Assembly (NCBI GenBank): GCA_037142875.1
Contig: JBAWZV010000011.1
Coordinates: 1-32,161 of the forward strand
Direction of reading: 5' to 3'
Length of the DNA stretch: 32,161 bases
DNA from: PALSA-600 sp037142875
Lineage (GTDB): Bacteria; Actinomycetota; Thermoleophilia; Gaiellales; Gaiellaceae
The position numbers and the translations under genes are program-made. This document shows, piece after piece, positions 6,967-14,772 of the stretch. The notes beneath the pieces were generated by a model. It had not been told where the DNA came from. It ran no database searches and saw only the letters and a list, made by a program, of their open reading frames with translations. The number at the start of each line of letters is the position of its first letter. The stretch's first letter is position 1.

Positions 6967-8025
6967 CTACTTCGGGAGCTCGGCGTACCACTGCTGCGCC
7001 AGGGTACGTGCCGCCGTCGCACAGGTGGGGGAGACGGTCGAGACGTATGGGGCGTAACAGAAGACGTCGGCGACGTACGTGCCAGCGACGAAGCGGAGCT
7101 CGTAGTTCTCGAGGTCGAAGCGAAACGCGGAGGAGCTCCCGGTGGAGCCGGTTGCGAGGATGGTTGAGGGGTGCTTCTGGATCGCGGCTTCGAACGGCGC
7201 AAACCACGCGCGTGCCGTCTCTGCGGAGCCGAAATGGAACAGGCTGACCTCGATCACGTCGGTGCTCGACCCCTGGCGGAGGTAGCGGCGGAACGCAAAC
7301 GTCGTGTTGCCGCCCCGAACAAGCTGGTCGCGGATCGTTCGGGGGGAGCCCTTGTGAACGAGCGTCGCCCACGCCTCGGCCCGCACAGCGGCGGTGCCGA
7401 GCAGCGGTCCCGGTGCGTCCGACGACCGCGGAAGATGTGAGATCTCGTCCGCCGGGAGGGTGGGCGCGTGCAGATGACCCGCGATCAGCGCCTTCACGTT
7501 CGCGGCGATGGGGGCTGCGAGCTCGGTGATCCGGCTCTTGCTCCAGCGTGCGCCCTCGACCTCGAGAAAGACGCCGACCGACCCCTGCGTGAAGTAGAAG
7601 CGTGTGGAGGGGCTGCCGTTCGCGAGCGTCGTGACGAAGTAGAAGTGCTGGTCACCGATGGCGGGTGAGACCTGGTCGATCGGTGGCCCGACGATGGCCT
7701 CGGACTGGATGAACGCGAGGCTGTTGCGCTCGTTGCCGAACGAGTAGAGCGCGGTCTGAATCGACGTCTTCCCGTCGATATCCCGGTAGTTCTGGACGAC
7801 GGTGGCCAGCGGCTGCGGCGAGGCCTGGTACACGCGGGTATCGAAGCCCGGCATCTGCGGCCAGAAGCTCGCCCCCGCGACCGTCTGCACGGTCGCCCAC
7901 GGAACGTCTGCGGCAAGCAGCGCCTCGGCCGAGTAGCGCGTGGTTCCGGTGGGGGAGCCTGTCGCGGACGCGCTCCCAGCCCCGAGGGCCGCGCACGCCA
8001 CGAGAGCCAGCAATGTCAGCTTCAT
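6967..8025 (-). CDS. Secreted hypothetical protein with internal duplication
   Basis: This 352-residue protein has a signal peptide (about 1-21, LLALVACAALGAGSASA). The mature part appears to be two copies of one domain. The first holds SIQTALYSFGNERNSLAFIQ, then RFYFTQGSVGVFLEVEG and AAPIAANVKALI. The second holds DVIEVSLFHFGSAETARAWF, then RFDLENYELRFVAGTYVADVF and AARTLAQQWY. Only the second has Cys residues (VFCYAPY, SPTCATA). The fold is unknown to me; the helix after a beta strand resembles extracellular sensor or ligand-binding domains. The start has a good ribosome site (AAGGAGAT on the minus strand) before ATG 8025. It stands just upstream of the aldehyde dehydrogenase on the same strand. 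Confidence 0.75.
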   Translation of the reverse strand: MKLTLLALVACAALGAGSASATGSPTGTTRYSAEALLAADVPWATVQTVAGASFWPQMPGFDTRVYQASPQPLATVVQNYRDIDGKTSIQTALYSFGNERNSLAFIQSEAIVGPPIDQVSPAIGDQHFYFVTTLANGSPSTRFYFTQGSVGVFLEVEGARWSKSRITELAAPIAANVKALIAGHLHAPTLPADEISHLPRSSDAPGPLLGTAAVRAEAWATLVHKGSPRTIRDQLVRGGNTTFAFRRYLRQGSSTDVIEVSLFHFGSAETARAWFAPFEAAIQKHPSTILATGSTGSSSAFRFDLENYELRFVAGTYVADVFCYAPYVSTVSPTCATAARTLAQQWYAELPK

Positions 8026-8179
8026 CGATCTCCTTGGTCAAGCGCGGGCAGAGGAGCGCGCGCAGCGCCGCTCTGGCCGACATCGTTGCCGCGCGTCGGT
8101 CTCGACCGGCTCCCTGCACGCCGCAGCGTAGCCAGCGGCTCGGTAACTCTGCTGGTCGGCGGAGCGGTTGTGGCCCTGC

Positions 8180-9478
8180 CTAGCGTTCGTTCGAGGCGAG
8201 AACGGCTCGGGCTGCTGTCGTTCCGCTCCTGACCGCGCCCTCCATCGTCGCCGGCCAGCCGGTATCGGTCCACGCGCCTGCGAGGAACAGGCCGGGGACG
8301 GCTGTGGTGGCCAACGGGCGAAGGCGCCCGCTCCCGGGAGCGACCCGAAACGTCGCCCGCGGCTCGTGGGTTGCAGCGAAGTCGATGATCGTCGCGGTGC
8401 GCGCCCCGGGAAGGATCCGCTCGAGCGCGGGCAGGTATCGCTCACGCAGGGCCGCGAGCGAGCTTCCGGCATCCTCGACGGCGTGGGAGAGGGAGATCGC
8501 GATGAGCTGACCGCTCGTCGCGCCCGAGGCAGCAGTCCGGTCGAACAGCCACTGCAGCGGCGATCCGAGCGTCGCTGCAAGCGCGTGGTGAAGCACGACA
8601 CGGTCGTAGTGAACGTGGAGGTTCACGATCGGGCTCGTTCCGAGCGCGTCGAGATGCAACGGCTGGAGCGCTTCCGCAGGTGCGATCTCGGCAACTGCGT
8701 AGTGCGGAACTGCCAGGATCACCGCGTCAGCCTCACCCGCGAGTAGCCGGCTGATGCCATCGGCATCGACGGCGGTGCCAACCGAGACCCGTCCGCCCGC
8801 CTGCTCGATCGCGGCGGCTGCAGGATCGGCGTGGAGCCGCTGGAACGGAACTGCTGGGACGCCGATGTCACAGGCGTCGGCTGCGTCGAGGAGCCCCGTG
8901 CGGAACACCTTGACCGCTGCGGCCAGCGACGCCTCGTCGGCGGGCAGGTTGAGCGTCGGGAGCGCGATCAGGTTCCAGAGAGCGTCGATCGCGTTTGGCG
9001 ACTGGCTGTGGCGTGTGAGCCACGCACCGAAGGTCTGCTCGTCGAGGGCGGGGTCGCGCGGGTCGAGCCGACGCAGCCCGACGGCCGCGCGAACGGCGAG
9101 CAGTCGCTCGCGCGGCGACAGTGGGGCGTAGCGCAGCAGTGTCGAGGCGAGGTGGAGCGGGGCCGGAAGGCCTGTGCGGGCCAGTAGCGCCGGCGGCATT
9201 CCCTCACGCAGCACCGGAACGTGCAGGCGCGGCTGCATCGCGAGCAGGTGGTCGGTACCGATCCGACGGAGGAAGCCGAGGTAGGCGTCGCAGCAGCGAA
9301 GCGAGACATGCTGGCCGTTATCGAGCCAGAGCCCGTTTCGCTCGAACGAGAACGTCGCCCCTCCGAGGCGCGACCGTGCCTCGAGGAGCGACACCTGCGC
9401 GCCGGCGTCCGCGAGCTCGAGCGCCGCCGTCAGCCCTGCCAGGCCGCCGCCGACGACCGTGACGCGCAGCCGGCTCAC
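8180..9478 (-). CDS. hpnE: Hydroxysqualene dehydroxylase / squalene-associated FAD-dependent desaturase HpnE
   Basis: This 432-residue flavoprotein of the amine-oxidase/phytoene-desaturase type has an N-terminal Rossmann FAD site (VTVVGGGLAGLTAALELADAG, then LLEARSRLGG) and the C-terminal FAD-closing segment PGLFLAGAWTDTGWPATMEGAV. In the HpnCDE route it reduces hydroxysqualene to squalene. The GTG start at 9478 overlaps the TGA of hpnD by four bases (GTGA), so translation is coupled; a longer in-frame start would intrude further into hpnD. It is the last gene of a three-gene operon and is followed by about 150 bases with no gene. No squalene-hopene cyclase is present in the window, so the product's fate (hopanoids or carotenoid-like terpenes) is open. 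Confidence 0.9.
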   Translation of the reverse strand: MSRLRVTVVGGGLAGLTAALELADAGAQVSLLEARSRLGGATFSFERNGLWLDNGQHVSLRCCDAYLGFLRRIGTDHLLAMQPRLHVPVLREGMPPALLARTGLPAPLHLASTLLRYAPLSPRERLLAVRAAVGLRRLDPRDPALDEQTFGAWLTRHSQSPNAIDALWNLIALPTLNLPADEASLAAAVKVFRTGLLDAADACDIGVPAVPFQRLHADPAAAAIEQAGGRVSVGTAVDADGISRLLAGEADAVILAVPHYAVAEIAPAEALQPLHLDALGTSPIVNLHVHYDRVVLHHALAATLGSPLQWLFDRTAASGATSGQLIAISLSHAVEDAGSSLAALRERYLPALERILPGARTATIIDFAATHEPRATFRVAPGSGRLRPLATTAVPGLFLAGAWTDTGWPATMEGAVRSGTTAARAVLASNER

Positions 9479-10305
9479 GGACGGGAGCCCGCGAGGCTGC
9501 GCGCGAGAATCACGGCCTTCTCCCAAGGCCGCAGCGACACCCGCTCGTGTAGCACGCGTCCTGGGTTAGCAGCGATGTGCGTGAGGAGATGGCGGTACTT
9601 GCCGCTCATCGCGAGCACGCAGGCGGCGCTCCGTCGGTCGAGTAGCGGCACGAGATCGAGCCCGCGTTCGAGCCAGACGAGGCCCCGCTGCGCCTCGAAG
9701 CGGACCAGATCCTCGATCGGACCCACGATCTGGCGGTCGGCGATCTCGCATCCGAACTGCTCGAGATCCTCGCGGGGGAGATAGACGCGACCGCGGCCCG
9801 CGTCCTCGGTGATGTCTCGCAGGATGTTGCCGATCTGAAGTGCAACGCCGAGGTCGTCGGCAAGGCGTGCCCCGACGATGCGGTCGGAGCAGTCGAAGAC
9901 TCCGAGCGCGAGCCGTCCGATCGACCCCGCAACGCACCGGCAGTAGTGCTCGAGCTCGCCGAACGTCCGGTACTCGGTGCCGACAAGGTCGGCCTCTGCG
10001 CCGTCGATCAGCTCGTCGAACGCGTCGAGCGGGATCGGAAACCGCCGTGCGGCGTCGGTGACGGCGATCAACACCGGATCGTTGTCGGCTGGGCGATGGA
10101 GGGCCTCTCGGAGTGCGGCGAGCGCGGCATGCTTGCGCTCGGGCGGAAGCTCGCCGTCGGCGATGTCGTCGATGCGACGAGCGAGGGCGTAGATCGCATA
10201 GAGCGCCGAGCGCCGCTCGGGTGGAAGCAGTCGCATCCCGGCGTTGAAGCTCGAGCCCGACGCGCGGGCGATCCCACGGCAGACCTCGTAGGCCTCGGCG
10301 GTCAT
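9475..10305 (-). CDS. hpnD: Presqualene diphosphate synthase HpnD
   Basis: This 276-residue class I isoprenoid synthase of the squalene/phytoene synthase family has both Asp-rich metal-binding motifs: DDIAD at 46-50 and DITED at 164-168, the latter followed by the conserved AGRGRVYLP. HpnD joins two farnesyl diphosphates to presqualene diphosphate. Its identity as HpnD rather than HpnC or phytoene synthase rests on motif 2 (DITEDAGRGR) and on its place between hpnC-like and hpnE-like genes. Its ATG overlaps the TGA of hpnC (ATGA, 10302-10305), and its stop overlaps the start of hpnE. These overlaps indicate one tightly coupled operon that keeps the three enzymes in proportion. Confidence 0.9.
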   Translation of the reverse strand: MTAEAYEVCRGIARASGSSFNAGMRLLPPERRSALYAIYALARRIDDIADGELPPERKHAALAALREALHRPADNDPVLIAVTDAARRFPIPLDAFDELIDGAEADLVGTEYRTFGELEHYCRCVAGSIGRLALGVFDCSDRIVGARLADDLGVALQIGNILRDITEDAGRGRVYLPREDLEQFGCEIADRQIVGPIEDLVRFEAQRGLVWLERGLDLVPLLDRRSAACVLAMSGKYRHLLTHIAANPGRVLHERVSLRPWEKAVILARSLAGSRP

Positions 10306-11165
10306 CGACCCGTCCGAAATGCGCGCAGCGAGGCAGCCACGCGCGCACCCTTGCCAGCTCGCGGTGGGCCGGCGAGCACGTCGAAGTCTGCGGCGACGAG
10401 CGCGTCGAGCGCTGCACGTCCGCCGCCCACGTAGCCCGCCACGGCGAGGCGAGCTCGGCCTCGCAGCAGCCCTACGAGGGGCGCCCCCTCATCGAGGAGC
10501 GCACGGGCCCGGTCGACCTCGAACGCCATGAGGCGTCTGAGGGCGGCGGGCGTGGCGGGTGCGTCCAGGTCGTCCGCGGTGACGTCGAAGCGATGCATGT
10601 CCTCGGTCGGGAGGTAGATGCGTCCGGCGGCGCGATCCTCGGCGACGTCCTGCCAGTGCTCGGCGAGCTGGAGCGCCGTGCAGACCCGATCGGAGAGAGC
10701 GACGCGCTCGGCGTCTGTCGCGCCGAACACCGCGAGCACGAGCTCGCCGACCGGGTTGGCGGAGAAGAGGCAGTACTCGAGCAGGTCATCGAACGTCTCG
10801 TATCTCGTCACCTGCTGGTCGCGACGGTTGGCCTCGATCAGTCGCGCGAACAGCTCACGCGGGAGTCCGAGATCGCGGATCACCGGCGCGAGCCGGGTGA
10901 GGATCGGATGGGTCGCCACGCCCCGGTAGGCCCGCTCAAGCTCCACCTCGAGTCTGTCGAGGTGTGCCGCTCGATCTCCGGGCGCGGAGTCGCCGAGCTC
11001 ATCGACGAGCCGCGCGAACCCGTAGATCGCCATGAGCCGGTCGCGGTTTGCGCGACCCAGGAGGAGCGAGGCGACCGAGAAGTTCTCGCCCGAGGCCCTG
11101 CCGAGGACGGCATCTTCGTCGGGCAGGTCGTGCTGGCCCGCGGGCGTGTCGGTCGCTGCCGTCAT
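10302..11165 (-). CDS. hpnC: Hydroxysqualene synthase HpnC
   Basis: This 287-residue squalene/phytoene synthase family protein is first in the operon. Motif 1 is the variant DELGD (55-59, in ARLVDELGD) and motif 2 is DVAED (173-177, followed by RAAGRIYLP). The weaker first motif and the AEDRAAGR form are characteristic of HpnC, which converts presqualene diphosphate to hydroxysqualene. The N-terminal segment ENFSVASLLLGRANRDRLMAIYGFAR is typical of the family. ATG 11165 is chosen because the conserved part starts soon after. An in-frame GTG nine codons upstream is possible, and neither has a good ribosome site. The 115 bases before it are shared with the divergent gene at 11281. Confidence 0.88.
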   Translation of the reverse strand: MTAATDTPAGQHDLPDEDAVLGRASGENFSVASLLLGRANRDRLMAIYGFARLVDELGDSAPGDRAAHLDRLEVELERAYRGVATHPILTRLAPVIRDLGLPRELFARLIEANRRDQQVTRYETFDDLLEYCLFSANPVGELVLAVFGATDAERVALSDRVCTALQLAEHWQDVAEDRAAGRIYLPTEDMHRFDVTADDLDAPATPAALRRLMAFEVDRARALLDEGAPLVGLLRGRARLAVAGYVGGGRAALDALVAADFDVLAGPPRAGKGARVAASLRAFRTGR

Positions 11166-11280
11166 GCCGCGCGGCCCACGCTGCCGTGGCACCTCATGTG
11201 CCCATTCTTGCGTTTGTCGCATCGGAGCGGCAAGCTGACCGCAGCGGGTGTGACCGACGCTATGAGGAGGGGGACGGCCG

Positions 11281-12111
11281 GTGAAGGCGCAAGGAGGGCT
11301 CTGGCTCGTGCTCGGTGGCCTGGCGACCTGGGCCAGCGTGTGCGCATTTGCCGTCGGTACCGGGGCTGCTGCGGTCTCCCAGGCGATCCACGTCAACGTG
11401 GACGCAGACGGCTACATCACGATGACGTTCGACGACACGACACCAATCGGCACGTTGGCTGCGCCCGGCACGGTGATCCCGGCTGGGACGTACCGTCTGG
11501 TCGTCAACAACAACATCGACGATGAGGGCGAGTTCCACAAGTTCCACCTCAAGGGGCCGGGCGTCGACTACGCGAGTGGCTCGGGTGTTCAGACGGTTCA
11601 GACCTCGACCACCGTGACGTTCCAGGCGGCGTCGGTCTACAGCTACGTCGACGACGCCTTCCCGAAGGTCGCCCCTGTCTGGTTCAGCACTCCCGGCGGT
11701 GTGGCGCCAGCCGGCTCGAACACGGCCCCGACGACGACGACCCCCGCTGCGTCCGGCAGCTCGTCGGGCTCGGTCGCCAAGCCGAGCTCGGAGGATATCG
11801 TCGGCTCAACGAGTACGGCCCTGCAGCTTCGCGGGACGCTCGACGGGACAGTGACCGCGGCCGGAGTCGTCGCGCTGCGTAAGAGCGGCAAGACGGTGAC
11901 CTCGCTACGAGTAGGTCGGTACAGGCTGCGAGTCGTCGACCACGCCTCGGCGGACGGGTTCACGATCCGTTCGTTAAAGGGTTCGCCTACCTCGGTAAGC
12001 GGTGTCCCGTTCGTCGGCACGCATACGGCGACGGTCACCCTCAGGGCCGGGCAGTGGCTCTACTACGCGACCCAGGGGGCGAAGAGCCACTACTTCCTCG
12101 TCACCGGGTGA
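11281..12111 (+). CDS. Secreted protein with two cupredoxin-like domains lacking copper ligands
   Basis: This 276-residue protein has a signal peptide (about 1-32) and then two beta-sandwich segments. The first (about 36-140) has the form GTVIPAGTYRLVVNNN..FHKFHLKGPGVDYASG. The second (about 185-276) has VGRYRLRVVDHASADGFTI, then a VTLRAGQWLYYATQGAKSHYFLVTG end. A Thr/Ser/Pro-rich linker (TAPTTTTPAASGSSSGS) separates them. The layout resembles blue-copper-type domains, in which the last strand pair normally carries Cys-x-His-x-Met; here that region reads YYATQGAKSHYF with no Cys or Met. It is therefore probably a fold relative without copper. GTG 11281 has a strong ribosome site, AGGAGGGGG (11265-11273), seven bases upstream. 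Confidence 0.65.
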   Translation: MKAQGGLWLVLGGLATWASVCAFAVGTGAAAVSQAIHVNVDADGYITMTFDDTTPIGTLAAPGTVIPAGTYRLVVNNNIDDEGEFHKFHLKGPGVDYASGSGVQTVQTSTTVTFQAASVYSYVDDAFPKVAPVWFSTPGGVAPAGSNTAPTTTTPAASGSSSGSVAKPSSEDIVGSTSTALQLRGTLDGTVTAAGVVALRKSGKTVTSLRVGRYRLRVVDHASADGFTIRSLKGSPTSVSGVPFVGTHTATVTLRAGQWLYYATQGAKSHYFLVTG

Positions 12112-12173
12112 GCAGCTCCCCGTGACGCCTGGCTAGGTGTCGAAGCGGCACCCGCCTCGTGACGGCCGCCTCG

Positions 12174-14663
12174 TTAGCCAGTGTTGCGGAGCGCGGCGGC
12201 GATGCCGGCGATCGAGCGGCTGAGCGGCAGGCGAGCAGACTCGTCGCCGCCTCGGTAGCGGCGCAAAAGCTCGACCTGGATCGCGTTCATCGGGTCGACG
12301 TACGGGTTGCGAATCCCGATCGAGCGCCGGACGACAGGGCTCCGTTCGAGGAGCCGCTCCTCCTGCACGATCGAGAGCACCATCTGGCGTGCAAGCTCGT
12401 GCTCGGCCGAGATGATCGCGAAGAACCGGTCGGGCTCGAGGGCCGCCGGGACGAGCTCGAGGTACTCGCGGGCGATCTCGAGGCTCGACTTGGCGAGCGT
12501 CATCTCGAGGTTGTCGAGCAGCGAGCCGAAGAACGGCAGGTCGCGATACAGGCTGCGCAGCGCCTCCGGGTCGGCGCTCGCAAACGCGGAGCCGCAGCCG
12601 AACCAGGCCGGCAGGAGCGTGCGGTTCTGCGTCCACGAGAAGACCCAGGGGATCGCTCGCAGCGAGCCGAGGTAGTCGGCGCCGTCGGGACGCCGGACCG
12701 GCCGCGAGCCGATCTCGAGCAACGCAAGCTCGTCGACGGGCGTGAACGCGCGGAAGAACTCGACGAAGCCGGGCGTCGACCAGACAAACGACCGGTAGGT
12801 CTCCTCCGAACGCGCGGCGAGGGTATCCAGAACGGCGCGTTCGTCCGGGCTCGGGGTTCTGCCGGAGATCTCCGGAAACGCGCTCAGCACGGTGCCGGCG
12901 AGCGCCGCCTCGAGGTTGCGGTACGCGATACCCGGGAGGCCGTACTTGAACGAGACGGTCTCGCCCTGCTCGGTGATCTTGAGTCGCCCGGGTGGGTACC
13001 CGGGGGCCTGCGCGAGGATCGCCGCGTGAGTCGGGCCACCGCCGCGTCCCGCGCTCCCGCCTCGGCCGTGGAAGATCGTGAGCTCGACGTCGGCCTCGGC
13101 GGCGACCGCGGCCAGCTCCTCCTCGGCGCGATAGATGCCCCACTGCGCAGCCAGGTAGCCGCCGTCCTTGCCGGAGTCGGAGTACCCGACCATGACCTCG
13201 ACGGCACCGCCGCGCTCTGCGACGCGAGCGCCGTAGCGTGGGTCGGCGAGGAGTATGCGCATCGTCTCACCGGCCGTCTGCAGATCCGGGATCGTCTCGA
13301 AGAGCGGCACGATCGCGACAGGCTCGTCGGTGAGGTCGAGCACGGCGAGCACGTCGTCGGCCGACTCCGTCGCCGAGACGATCACGGTGTCGAGCGCCTG
13401 CGGGCCGTGCTCGGCGCGTGCCGCTGTGACCGCGGCAAACGCGTTTCGCGTCCGCTCGGTCGGCTCGCGGACCTCGGAGGAGTGCAGACGGACGTCGAGC
13501 TTCGCAAGATGGAATCCGAATAGCTCAACGCGGAGCTCGAGCGCTGCAAGACGACCCGCCGCGATCCGGGCCCCACCGTTTGCCTCGAGGCTTCGACGGA
13601 TCACGGCGAGGTCGGCAAGGAGCTCCTCAGGGCGGCGGTAGCCGTCGTGCCCGAGCCGCCACCAGATGAAGGTCAGCTTGCGCCGGTAGGGCTCGAACTC
13701 GTTCTGGTGTCGGATCTCGGCGGCGTACTCGGGCAGCTCGAGCTCATCGCGGGCGATCGACTCGTCGAGCTCGGGTGAGACCGCTACGAGCGACCGGCTC
13801 GCTCCAAGTGCCACCGCGAGATCGCGGACGTCCGCGCGGTAGCGCGAGAGGGCGAGCGTGCGGGCCCGCGAGAGGGCAGTTGCGATCGTCTCGGCGCTCA
13901 CAGCCGGGTTGCCGTCCATGTCGCCGCCGATCCAGCTACCGAACGAGAACGGCCGTGACGCCCCCGGAACGCGCTTGCGGAAGTCACCGAGCAGGCGGGC
14001 GCCGGCGTCCAGGAGGCTCTCCTCGAAGAACCAGAGCCCGTGTCGGATCTCGTCGACGACTCGGGGCCGCTCGGCGCGCACCTCGTCTGTCTGCCAGAGG
14101 GTCGTGACCTCCTCGGAGAGTCGCGTCTCGAGCTCGGCGCGCTCGCCGGTCGTCAGCGCGGGATCGTCGTGCGCGGCGAGGAGCTCCGCGACCCGGACGT
14201 GGGCCTGGAGGAACGTTCGTCGAGTTGCCTCGGTGGGATGGGCGGTCAACACGAGCTCGAGCGACAGGTTCGCGAGTCGACGTGCCCGCTCAGCTTCGGG
14301 GACGGCAGCGATCCGCTCGAAGGCCTCGTCGAGCGACTCACGGATCAGGTGCCCGTGGTTCTCGTAGTCGCGGCGCCGCCGGAGTCGGTGGTGCTGCTCC
14401 GCAGTGTTCGCGAGCTGGAAGTACAGAGCGAACGCGCGGAGCATCGCGGCCTGGGCGTCGGGGGAGAGCGCGCGCACCGCCTCACGCACGATCGACGGGT
14501 CGCCGAGCTCGCGAGAGCGGCGTGCGCTCGCGCGAACCTGCTCCTCTGCGGCCAGGAACTCGTGACCCTCCTGCTCGACGAGAACATGGCCCAGGAGCGA
14601 CCCGAGTAGACGGACGTCGCGCCGCAGCGGGCCGTACGGATCGTCGTGTGTCGGGTCGGTCAT
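12174..14663 (-). CDS. ppc: Phosphoenolpyruvate carboxylase
   Basis: This 829-residue protein is close to the usual bacterial length. It adds bicarbonate to phosphoenolpyruvate to form oxaloacetate, refilling the TCA cycle. Conserved elements are LTAHPTEATRRT with His142, FGSWIGGDMDGNP (241-253), GYSDSGKDGGYLAAQW (493-508) and the catalytic loop FHGRGGSAGRGGGPTH (His532). The protein ends in the canonical RNTG carboxy terminus. The ATG at 14663 is chosen because GATGAGGG precedes it and the product then begins with a typical N-terminus; the frame is open upstream to 14891 but that part is not conserved-looking. It is a single gene, divergent from the reductase at 14773 and convergent with 11281-12111. 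Confidence 0.96.
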   Translation of the reverse strand: MTDPTHDDPYGPLRRDVRLLGSLLGHVLVEQEGHEFLAAEEQVRASARRSRELGDPSIVREAVRALSPDAQAAMLRAFALYFQLANTAEQHHRLRRRRDYENHGHLIRESLDEAFERIAAVPEAERARRLANLSLELVLTAHPTEATRRTFLQAHVRVAELLAAHDDPALTTGERAELETRLSEEVTTLWQTDEVRAERPRVVDEIRHGLWFFEESLLDAGARLLGDFRKRVPGASRPFSFGSWIGGDMDGNPAVSAETIATALSRARTLALSRYRADVRDLAVALGASRSLVAVSPELDESIARDELELPEYAAEIRHQNEFEPYRRKLTFIWWRLGHDGYRRPEELLADLAVIRRSLEANGGARIAAGRLAALELRVELFGFHLAKLDVRLHSSEVREPTERTRNAFAAVTAARAEHGPQALDTVIVSATESADDVLAVLDLTDEPVAIVPLFETIPDLQTAGETMRILLADPRYGARVAERGGAVEVMVGYSDSGKDGGYLAAQWGIYRAEEELAAVAAEADVELTIFHGRGGSAGRGGGPTHAAILAQAPGYPPGRLKITEQGETVSFKYGLPGIAYRNLEAALAGTVLSAFPEISGRTPSPDERAVLDTLAARSEETYRSFVWSTPGFVEFFRAFTPVDELALLEIGSRPVRRPDGADYLGSLRAIPWVFSWTQNRTLLPAWFGCGSAFASADPEALRSLYRDLPFFGSLLDNLEMTLAKSSLEIAREYLELVPAALEPDRFFAIISAEHELARQMVLSIVQEERLLERSPVVRRSIGIRNPYVDPMNAIQVELLRRYRGGDESARLPLSRSIAGIAAALRNTG

Positions 14664-14741
14664 GCCCTCATCTTGCACGGCTGGACGAACAGTCGCGCCG
14701 TACGTCCTTTCTACGGAATATGCTTCTGTGTACCGAACGGC

Positions 14742-14747
14742 TAGCGT
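14742..14747 (+). promoter_or_regulatory. Possible -10 box TAGCGT for the reductase operon
   Basis: TAGCGT lies 25 bases before the ATG at 14773, which would give a leader of about 19 bases. No convincing -35 is seen, and no Shine-Dalgarno sequence precedes the ATG. Confidence 0.35.
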
Positions 14748-14772
14748 GACTTGACCGAGCGGTTGCTTCTCA

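Noticed and set aside
5847..7247. A 466-codon plus-strand frame across the aldehyde dehydrogenase
   Set aside because: It is the antisense shadow of a well-conserved enzyme, rich in Arg, Gly and Asp with no domain pattern. The high-GC codon usage of the real gene keeps the opposite frame open.
8026..8179. Terminator hairpin after hpnE
   Set aside because: Only weak CCAGC/GCTGG arms with a 14-base loop and no T-run are present, so I could not support a terminator call.
12159..13523. A 454-codon plus-strand frame opposite phosphoenolpyruvate carboxylase
   Set aside because: Its sequence is low-complexity and charged, as expected for an antisense frame, and the ppc motifs on the other strand leave no doubt about the coding strand.
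14697..14716. CCGTA...TACGG inverted repeat upstream of ppc as an operator
   Set aside because: Five-base arms with an uneven loop are expected by chance in such GC-rich DNA, and nothing else supports a site.
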